Shown: one piece after another, positions 57,866 to 64,000 of the stretch
Layout: every line of letters begins with the position of its first letter
How positions within the stretch are numbered: the stretch's first letter is position 1
Source of the DNA: Rhodospirillales bacterium
GTDB lineage: Bacteria > Pseudomonadota > Alphaproteobacteria > Rhodospirillales > Casp-alpha2
Direction of reading: 5' to 3'
NCBI GenBank assembly: GCA_017640505.1
Contig: JAEPQO010000004.1
Coordinates: 273,880-337,879 of the forward strand
Length of the DNA: 64,000 nucleotides
Made by a program: the position numbers and the translations under genes
Notes under the pieces: generated by a model
Database searches by the model: none
Seen by the model: only the letters and a program-made list of their open reading frames with translations
What the model was told of the DNA's origin: nothing

Positions 57866-58812
57866 CAGGGGGCACTCACCTGCATGACCGGCGACTGGAA
57901 CAGCACCGACAGCGTCACGACCGCGACCAGCGTCGAGAACAGGATCGCCGCCGAGGTCCGCTGCACATAGACGTTATAGTTCTGCGCGACGACGAAACAA
58001 AGCGCGCCCGCCGGCAGGGCCGACATCAGGATACCGATCGCCATCCACAACGGCTCCGCATCGACGACATATATAAAGAAGACGTAGGTAATCGCCGGAT
58101 GGATCAGCAGCTTGAAGATGCTGACCGTGCCGATCTCGGAAAATCCGTAGAACAGCGGCTTGCCGACCATGAACAGCCCGATGGAGAAAAGCGCCGACGG
58201 CCCGGCGGCGGCGGACAGGATGGAACAGAACGTTTCCACCGACACCGGAAGATCGACCCCGGTGAACGACCACAGGATCCCCGCCAGCGACGACACCATC
58301 AGCGGGTTCCTGGCCAGCGACTTGGTGACACCCCAGGCGGCGTTCAGCCCCTTCTCGCCACGCAGGTCGGCTTCGATCAGCACGGCGTAGAACGGGATCA
58401 TGATGATCGACTGAAAAACGGTGGCGACGATGGCCGGCAGCGCACCCGCTTCGCCGAAGGCAACGATGCAGAGCGGAATGCCCATGTAGCCCGTGTTGCC
58501 GAAGATCGCGACCATGCCGAACATGGCCTGCTCGGATAGGCGCGTCCTGAACACCCAGCGCGCGAACAGGATCGCGATCACGGTGGTGATGATGCTGCCC
58601 GCCGCGAATGCGCCCAGGAACGGCCAGTTGAAGATCTGTTCCGGGTCGACGCGCGCCATTGAGAAGAACAGCAGCACCGGCAACGCCACGAAATAGACGA
58701 ACTTGTTGATGGCTTCCGAGCTGGCCGCGCCGAGCACGCCGAACCGCCCACAGGCATAGCCCGTCAGGATGATCGCGAATACCGGCAGAACGACGTTGAA
58801 GATCGGTTCCAT
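57865..58812 (-). CDS. AEC-family transporter
   Basis: 315 residues from ATG 58812. Ten predicted helices, two inverted five-helix halves of the auxin efflux carrier family. Pattern: NVVLPVFAIILTGYACGR, NKFVYFVALPVLLFFSMARV, FGNTGYMGIPLCIVAFGEAG, VTKSLARNPLMVSSLAGILW, and LPAGALCFVVAQNYNVYVQR at the C-terminal half. Substrates in bacteria are carboxylates such as malate; unknown here. Coupled to the small membrane protein gene downstream. Confidence 0.9.
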   Translation of the reverse strand: MEPIFNVVLPVFAIILTGYACGRFGVLGAASSEAINKFVYFVALPVLLFFSMARVDPEQIFNWPFLGAFAAGSIITTVIAILFARWVFRTRLSEQAMFGMVAIFGNTGYMGIPLCIVAFGEAGALPAIVATVFQSIIMIPFYAVLIEADLRGEKGLNAAWGVTKSLARNPLMVSSLAGILWSFTGVDLPVSVETFCSILSAAAGPSALFSIGLFMVGKPLFYGFSEIGTVSIFKLLIHPAITYVFFIYVVDAEPLWMAIGILMSALPAGALCFVVAQNYNVYVQRTSAAILFSTLVAVVTLSVLFQSPVMQVSAP

Positions 58813-58918
58813 GAAACTCCTTCGCGTGGCGGCGCTATTGAAGCGCCGGACACCGATATCTAAAGTCCGGAACGCACCTGTACAAGCAACACATTGACCC
58901 GAGCGGAGACAATCACCC

Positions 58919-59803
58919 ATGAGCGCGCTTCAAGGACGGAAGATCGGTTTCATCGGCCTTGGCCTGATGGGCAAACCCATGGCGCGGAACCTGGCCAGGG
59001 CCGGCGCCGACATGATCGTGCACAACCGTTCCCAGGCGCCGGTCGAGGAACTGGCGGCCGAAGGCATGACGCCGGGCGGCAGCCCCAGGGGCGTCGCCGA
59101 AGCCGCCGACATCGTGATCTGCATGCTGACCGACACCCCCGCCGTCGAGAAGGTGATGCTGGACGACACAGACGGCATCATCGCCGGGATCACGCCGGAC
59201 ACCCTTGTCATCGATATGAGCACCACCAAGGTGCCCGCGACCCGTACGATCGCCAAGGCCATCGAGGACAAGGGCGGCCTTTACGTCGACGCGCCGGTAT
59301 CGGGCGGCACCATCGGTGCCGAGGGCGGCACGCTGACGATCATGGCGGGCGGCAGCAAGAGCGCTTTTGAAAAAGCCCGGCCGGTGCTTGATGTCCTCGG
59401 CCAGAAGATCACGCACGTCGGCGACGTCGGCGCCGGTCAGGTCGCCAAGGCCGCCAACCAGGTCATCGTCGGGCTCAACATCGGCGCGGTCGCCGAGGCG
59501 CTCACGCTGGCAAAACATGCCGGTGTCGACCCGGCCCGGGTCAAGGAAGCCCTCGGCGGCGGCTTTGCCGATAGCCGCGTCCTCGAGGTGCACGGCCAGC
59601 GCATGGTCGATGATGTTTTCACGCCGGGCGCGCGGGCGACCGTGCAGCGCAAGGACATGGACCAGGCGCTGGAACTGGCCGCCGAACTCGGGATCGAGCT
59701 GCCGGCCACGGCCTTGAGCCGCGATCTTTACGACAAGCTGATCGCCGCCGGCGGCGGTGACCTGGATCATGCCGGGCTGATCAAGGCGATCGATCCGGAT
59801 TAG
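58919..59803 (+). CDS. Beta-hydroxyacid dehydrogenase family, copy 2
   Basis: 294 residues. NAD(P)-dependent 3-hydroxyisobutyrate or tartronate-semialdehyde reductase-like enzyme. GFIGLGLMGKPMARN, DMSTTKVPATR, substrate motif DAPVSGGTIGAEGGTLT, and catalytic Lys in GAGQVAKAANQVIVG. It is closer to the canonical family (2-hydroxy-3-oxopropionate reductase, GarR-like) than the copy at 36224. It starts 106 bp from the divergent AEC gene; transporter and enzyme may handle the same hydroxyacid (inference). Confidence 0.9.
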   Translation: MSALQGRKIGFIGLGLMGKPMARNLARAGADMIVHNRSQAPVEELAAEGMTPGGSPRGVAEAADIVICMLTDTPAVEKVMLDDTDGIIAGITPDTLVIDMSTTKVPATRTIAKAIEDKGGLYVDAPVSGGTIGAEGGTLTIMAGGSKSAFEKARPVLDVLGQKITHVGDVGAGQVAKAANQVIVGLNIGAVAEALTLAKHAGVDPARVKEALGGGFADSRVLEVHGQRMVDDVFTPGARATVQRKDMDQALELAAELGIELPATALSRDLYDKLIAAGGGDLDHAGLIKAIDPD

Positions 59804-59908
59804 GTCCGAAAACCCTTTGCCCTGTCGGGTTTTAGGCATCCGGGGTGTAGCCATCCCGGGGAAATTCGGGTACTAGGGAATGTCACAAACGCCAGAGTAC
59901 AGCGCCCT

Positions 59909-61420
59909 ATGAAAGTCTGCCTGATTCGCCCGTCGATCGTGGTGCCCGCCTCCAACCAGGTGGCCATGTTCACACCGCCGCTGGGGCTCGCGTACATTGC
60001 CGGTACGCTCCGCGACGGCGGATTCGACGTCCAGGTCATCGACGGCGTCGGCGAAAAGCTGGACACGCGCCATCCCGTCGACAACGACTGCTACATGTAC
60101 GGCCTGACGCCTGCGGAGACCGTCGCCAGGATCGACGACGATGCGGAGATCATCGGCGTCGCCTTCGGGTTTTCTTTCGAATGGCCGGCGTGCCGCGACC
60201 TGACGAAGCTGATCCGGGAACGCTTTCCGGATGCGCTCATGATCGGCGGCGGCGAGCACGTGACCGCGGTGCCTGCACAGAGCCTGACCGAAAGTGCACT
60301 CGACATCGGTATTCTCGGCGAGGGCGAGGAAACCGCGCTGGAAATCTGCAAGGCGTTCGAGGCCGGCAACCTGGATTACTCGGAAATTCTCGGCGCTGCC
60401 TATATCGACGCCGACGGCAAGGCCGTCATCAACGAACGCCGCCCGCGCAAGCGTGACCTGGACGATATCCCGCTGCCGGCATGGGACCTGATGCCGATCG
60501 GCAATTACATGGACCGCGGCTACGGCTTCGGGATCAATCGTGGCCGTTCGATGCCCGTGCTGGCGAGCCGGGGATGCCCGTATCAGTGCACGTTCTGCTC
60601 CAACCCGGCGATGTGGACGACGCGCTGGGTGGCGCGCGATCCGGATCTTCTGCTCGACGAGATGCAGATGTACCAGGAAAAGTACGGCGCCCAGAACTTC
60701 GACTTCTACGACCTGACGGCGATCGTCAAGAAGTCGTGGATCGTCGAGTTCTGCAAAAAGATCGAAGAACGCGGCATGAAGTTCACCTGGCAGTTGCCGA
60801 GCGGCACGCGCTCCGAAGCCATCGACGACGAGGTCGCGGGCTGGCTTTTCAAATCCGGTTGCCGCAACCTGTCCTATTCGCCGGAAAGCGGCTCGCCCGC
60901 GGTGCTGGATCGCATCAAGAAAAAGATCAAGACCGAGTCGGTTCTGGAATCGATCAGTTCGAGCTATCGCCAGGGCATGAGCCTCAAGACCAACATCATG
61001 CTGGGGTTCCCGGGCGAAACCATGAAAGAGGTGCGCGAGACCTACGCCTTCATCGCCAAGATGGCCATCGCCGGTGCCGACGACGTCGCAGTCTGGGCGT
61101 TTTCGCCCTACCCCGGTTCGGAACTGTTCGAACAGATCAATGCGTCCGGACGTCTGAAACTGGACGACGCCTATTACGACAGCCTGCGTTCCTATGCGGA
61201 TACGTCGCGGACGGTGTCCTATTCCGAGAACTTCTCCGATGCGCAGCTGAAGCGCATGCGCTGGATCGGGGTCGCGATCTTCTATCTGACGTCGTGGGCG
61301 TACCGGCCGCTGCGCCCGTTCAAGATCGTCTGGCATGTGTTCACCGGACGCCACGAAACGCGCTCCGAAATGGCGCTCGCCAACATCCTCAAGCGGTTCC
61401 GGATGGGTGCCGGCGCCTGA
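59909..61420 (+). CDS. B12-binding radical SAM protein (BchE/class B methylase-like)
   Basis: 503 residues. N-terminal cobalamin-binding Rossmann domain (MKVCLIRPSIVV, PLGLAYIAGTLRDGGFDV, AFGFSFEWPACRDL, IGGGEHVTAVP), then the radical SAM barrel with Cys motif RGCPYQCTFCSNP (C-x3-C-x2-C) and GPE-like ESGS. DxHxxG is absent, as in the base-off class B group. C-terminal part includes MLGFPGETMKEV and LTSWAYRPLRPFKIVWHVFT, possibly membrane-associated. Such proteins methylate or rearrange lipids, phosphonates or tetrapyrroles; the substrate here is unknown. No obvious partner gene lies alongside. Confidence 0.88.
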   Translation: MKVCLIRPSIVVPASNQVAMFTPPLGLAYIAGTLRDGGFDVQVIDGVGEKLDTRHPVDNDCYMYGLTPAETVARIDDDAEIIGVAFGFSFEWPACRDLTKLIRERFPDALMIGGGEHVTAVPAQSLTESALDIGILGEGEETALEICKAFEAGNLDYSEILGAAYIDADGKAVINERRPRKRDLDDIPLPAWDLMPIGNYMDRGYGFGINRGRSMPVLASRGCPYQCTFCSNPAMWTTRWVARDPDLLLDEMQMYQEKYGAQNFDFYDLTAIVKKSWIVEFCKKIEERGMKFTWQLPSGTRSEAIDDEVAGWLFKSGCRNLSYSPESGSPAVLDRIKKKIKTESVLESISSSYRQGMSLKTNIMLGFPGETMKEVRETYAFIAKMAIAGADDVAVWAFSPYPGSELFEQINASGRLKLDDAYYDSLRSYADTSRTVSYSENFSDAQLKRMRWIGVAIFYLTSWAYRPLRPFKIVWHVFTGRHETRSEMALANILKRFRMGAGA

Positions 61421-61440
61421 TCGACGGCCCGGTTAACGAT

Positions 61441-61484
61441 CCGATCAGCGCCCGATCAGCGCCCGATCAGCGCCCGATCAGCGC
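61441..61484. repeat. 11-bp tandem repeat (4 copies)
   Basis: CCGATCAGCGC repeated four times without interruption at the 3' end of the minus-strand membrane protein gene. The stop codon of that gene (61480-61478) lies within the last unit but one in transcription order. No function apparent; probably slippage expansion. Confidence 0.85.
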
Positions 61485-63364
61485 CCTGCCCAGTGACCGT
61501 CGGAGCGCGGCCACTTCTTGACGACTTCCCATGTGACCGGTTCGCCGTCCGATTTTCGAAGCAGGTAAGAATATCCCTGTAACGGCAGCTCGGTGCCGAG
61601 CACCTCGTTGACCACCGGCTTCATGGAATGCACCAGGATATGATCCGGGTCCGCGCCCGTGACCATTTCCCTGACCGGGGCCAGATTGAAATCGTGATAC
61701 GCCGCCCGGTAACTGATGAACTCGCCGCGCCGCTCGTTCAGCCCGTAAAGGGTCAACACGGCGGACTCGCCGGTGCCGAGGGGATCGAGAATGATCATCC
61801 GCGCGCCTTCCGGCATCAGGTCCGGCAGCTCCCGGCCCACGCTCCGATAGAACGGCTTGGGATGTTCAAGATCGAACCTGAGCTTTTCCGCGAACACGAA
61901 CGGGGCGGCCGCGACCACGGCAATCAGAACCGGCATGACGACGCGGTGCAGGCCACGGCCCGCGAGGTGACGGCGATACACCAGGCCAAGTGCAAAGGCG
62001 CCGAACGCGACCGCCATCAGGCCGAGGTGATGATTGTAACGCCAGTACGATGCGACCCGGAGCGCATCGTGCTCGCCGAACTGGGTGACGAAGATCAGGT
62101 AAAGAAATGCGTTGTATCCGAGGAACGATGCACCCACCAGCATAGCCAGCCGGTGGAACGGGGTGCTGCAGCGAAGCAGCCCGATGATCCCCGCGACGAC
62201 GGCAATCGCCATGACGCCGAAGTAGGCGCTTTTCTTGCTGGCGACGACCAGCATCTGTTTCAGGATCGGCCACAGGACGTGCGTGTTCCAGTCCTCGTAC
62301 GGCAGAAACACGGCTTCCGCGCCGTGCGGCAGATTGGTCATCACGTGGTAGCGCCAGATGGCGTAAATCAGCACCGCCGGTGCCAGCAGCGGCACAATCA
62401 GCTTGAGCATGGCCGGGAAGCGGATCGCCGGATCGCGCAGCGCGACCACCCCCATGCCGCCCAGCAGCATGACGACCAGCACCAGGTTCGACTGCTTGAT
62501 GTTGATCAGCACCGCCATGGCGAGACCGAACTGCCATGCCAGCACGCGTGCGCGCTCCGTTTCATTCTGCGCCAGGGCATCGAGGATGAAATACGCGAGA
62601 ACCGTGCCGATCCCGACCGCGGTGGCGGTGCTCGCATCGGCATAGGTCGTCATGATGACCTTCTGGACGAACGTCGGGTTCAGCAGCGTCGCGGCAAGAA
62701 CGGCGAACAGCGCACCGGACCAGGCCAATCTGTTGGACGCCGGCACGGGATTGCCGGCGGCCTCGCACCAGAGGCGGTACGCGCCGGTCCCGAACGTCAG
62801 CAAAAGGAGAATATTGAGGACCGAGCCGGCCGCTTCGACGAGTTGCCCGGCGGCCATATTCGCCATGTAGACGAGGAACAGCCACGTGTAGGGATAACCC
62901 GGGAAGTATCCGCCGGAGACCTCGCGGCCGCCGAACGGGAACTGCTGCGCCTCGAAGATGAAGCGCGCGGTCGGCAGCCAGTGCGAGAACTCGTCCCATT
63001 CGGACGCCATCCGTGCCGAGGCGATCAACACAAGCGGCGCCGCCAGCACGACGACGCGCCAGAATCCGGCCGGACCGGCGCGGCGCTCACGGACGCCGTA
63101 CCAGACCGCGAGGCCGGCACCGACGGCGGCGAGCGGCCAGAACACGTAATTGAAGGGAATGCGGAAGAATATATTGCCGACCGTCAGCGCCAGCACGACG
63201 ATCGCCCAACCGGCGAAAAAGTCGGCTTCCGCCAGGCCATGACCGGCGAACAGGGCCCGGCCCATCGCGGCAAGCGAGGCGAGCGTCGCCAGGGCCCCGA
63301 AAATGATCAGAAACTGGCCGCCCCCGGTGTAAAAATAGTCGACGTACGAAGGTAGATCGCTCAT
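61478..63364 (-). CDS. Large polytopic membrane protein, possible GT-C glycosyltransferase
   Basis: 628 residues from ATG 63364 (MSDLPSYVDYFYTGGGQFLI). About a dozen predicted helices with a short soluble C-terminal domain (LRFDLEHPKPFYRSVGRELP and on to VVKKWPRSDGHWAGR). An early loop with WDEFSHWLPTARF resembles the acidic D/E catalytic loop of GT-C enzymes such as PMT or ArnT, but the family is not certain. Its C-terminus is encoded next to a run of 11-bp repeats (61441-61484). Substrates unknown. It converges with the radical SAM gene. Confidence 0.72.
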   Translation of the reverse strand: MSDLPSYVDYFYTGGGQFLIIFGALATLASLAAMGRALFAGHGLAEADFFAGWAIVVLALTVGNIFFRIPFNYVFWPLAAVGAGLAVWYGVRERRAGPAGFWRVVVLAAPLVLIASARMASEWDEFSHWLPTARFIFEAQQFPFGGREVSGGYFPGYPYTWLFLVYMANMAAGQLVEAAGSVLNILLLLTFGTGAYRLWCEAAGNPVPASNRLAWSGALFAVLAATLLNPTFVQKVIMTTYADASTATAVGIGTVLAYFILDALAQNETERARVLAWQFGLAMAVLINIKQSNLVLVVMLLGGMGVVALRDPAIRFPAMLKLIVPLLAPAVLIYAIWRYHVMTNLPHGAEAVFLPYEDWNTHVLWPILKQMLVVASKKSAYFGVMAIAVVAGIIGLLRCSTPFHRLAMLVGASFLGYNAFLYLIFVTQFGEHDALRVASYWRYNHHLGLMAVAFGAFALGLVYRRHLAGRGLHRVVMPVLIAVVAAAPFVFAEKLRFDLEHPKPFYRSVGRELPDLMPEGARMIILDPLGTGESAVLTLYGLNERRGEFISYRAAYHDFNLAPVREMVTGADPDHILVHSMKPVVNEVLGTELPLQGYSYLLRKSDGEPVTWEVVKKWPRSDGHWAGR

Positions 63365-63454
63365 CACATTCCCATGAGATTTCAGTAATTTGCGCGCCGG
63401 GTTCGTATACGTCACACCCGGTGCGCAGGCAAGCCGCAGGGTCCTGATTCAACG

Positions 63455-63484
63455 AAAAAGGGGCGCCCCGGAGAGCACCCCTTG
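63455..63484 (-). terminator. Intrinsic terminator of groL
   Basis: On the minus strand AAGGGGTGC pairs with GCGCCCCTT around a short loop, followed by five T (63459-63455). It lies about 40 nt after the groL stop. Confidence 0.85.
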
Positions 63485-63520
63485 ATCGATCGGCCGATGG
63501 GCCGGGTGTCAGGCTGCTTA

Positions 63521-64000
63521 TTAGAAGCCCATACCACCCATACCGCCCATGCCGCCCATGCCACCCATGTCGGGCGCGCCGCCACCGGCGGCTTCCTTGG
63601 GTTCCGGCTTGTCGGCAACCATCGCTTCGGTGGTGATCAGCAGGCTTGCCACCGAGGCGGCGTCCTGCAGCGCCGTACGCACAACCTTGGCCGGGTCGAT
63701 GACGCCCGCCTTGATCAGGTTTTCGTACTTGTCCGTCTGCGCGTTGTAGCCGAACTTGACGTCTTTCTGGTCCAGCAGCTTGCCGGCAACCACGGCGCCG
63801 TCGGCACCCGCGTTTTCGGCGATCTGACGCAGCGGCGCCTGGATCGCACGGCGGACGATGTTGATGCCGACGTCCTGGTCGCCATTTTCGCCTTCGAGCT
63901 TGGCCAGCGCCTTGGTGGCATAGAGAAGCGCGGTACCGCCACCGGCGACGATGCCTTCTTCGACCGCGGCACGGGTGGCGTGCAGCGCGTCGTCGACACG
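63521..64000 (-). CDS. groL: Chaperonin GroEL, N-terminal part missing
   Basis: The frame is open to the right edge of the window; only the last 159 residues are present. They match the C-terminal equatorial domain of GroEL ([80 protein letters not shown]) and end in the GGM repeat tail ([14 protein letters not shown]). ATP-dependent protein-folding chaperone; groES should lie upstream, outside the window. Followed by an intrinsic terminator. Confidence 0.97.
   Translation of the reverse strand, partial: RVDDALHATRAAVEEGIVAGGGTALLYATKALAKLEGENGDQDVGINIVRRAIQAPLRQIAENAGADGAVVAGKLLDQKDVKFGYNAQTDKYENLIKAGVIDPAKVVRTALQDAASVASLLITTEAMVADKPEPKEAAGGGAPDMGGMGGMGGMGGMGF

Overview
The window is a GC-rich alphaproteobacterial chromosome segment. 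My best guess is a free-living, probably aquatic member of the Rhodospirillales or a nearby group. The support is indirect: a DUF1127 protein, an MlaA/MlaC pair, a cobalamin-dependent MetH behind an ArsR-methyltransferase regulator, GFA-family enzymes, and a large set of small PAS_5-type proteins. No rRNA, tRNA, transposase, integrase or CRISPR array is visible. Both ends cut genes: ettA at the left (5' part missing) and groL at the right (N-terminal part missing).

Layout. 0-3.45 kb: the 3' end of ettA, followed by four short, partly AT-rich segments. Each is closed by another copy of the last codons of ettA, which looks like serial insertion of small cassettes into the 3' end of that gene. 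3.45-9 kb: housekeeping oxidoreductases and small periplasmic proteins (Fe2OG dioxygenase, cysteine-dioxygenase-like cupin, two GFA proteins, aldo/keto reductase) and the first two PAS_5 proteins. 9.3-19.4 kb: a chemoreceptor, zinc alcohol dehydrogenase, TauD-like dioxygenase, Gfo/Idh/MocA dehydrogenase, LysR regulator, DUF1127 protein, EamA transporter, YhiN-type flavoprotein and a secreted glycerophosphodiester phosphodiesterase. 19.4-25.2 kb: a patch of decay and acquisition, with a helical secreted protein gene broken by an in-frame TAA, two tandem hemerythrins behind an FNR-type site, a DM13 protein, an AT-rich membrane-anchored orphan and an sthA gene broken by an out-of-frame deletion.

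25.2-38.4 kb: a signalling-rich stretch. It holds five more PAS_5 proteins, an EAL protein, an MHYT-PAS-GGDEF cyclase and a membrane histidine kinase, with a DddP-like M24 enzyme, a DehI-like protein, YghU, a cytochrome c, a beta-hydroxyacid dehydrogenase and a DsbA/FrnE-like protein between them. 38.5-47.3 kb: membrane and stress functions, including glutathionylspermidine synthetase/amidase, MFS exporter, CBS protein, DUF1636 protein behind a second FNR-type site, SpoIIAA-like protein, cold-shock protein and mlaA-mlaC. 47.4-53.2 kb: a methionine-cycle operon (ArsR-methyltransferase regulator, metF, metH) behind a palindromic operator. 53.3-64 kb: small lipoprotein, a charged disordered protein, a DinG/YoaA-type helicase, AEC transporter, beta-hydroxyacid dehydrogenase, B12-type radical SAM protein, a large polytopic membrane protein and groL.

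The strongest candidate for something undescribed is the ettA-tail repeat array at 1412-3446. Second-rank observations are the expansion of PAS_5 proteins, the paired FNR-type sites with identical spacers, the stop codon placed inside a 30-bp tandem repeat at the end of the glutathionylspermidine synthetase gene, and two interrupted genes. All family calls come from motif recognition by eye; no database search was run.
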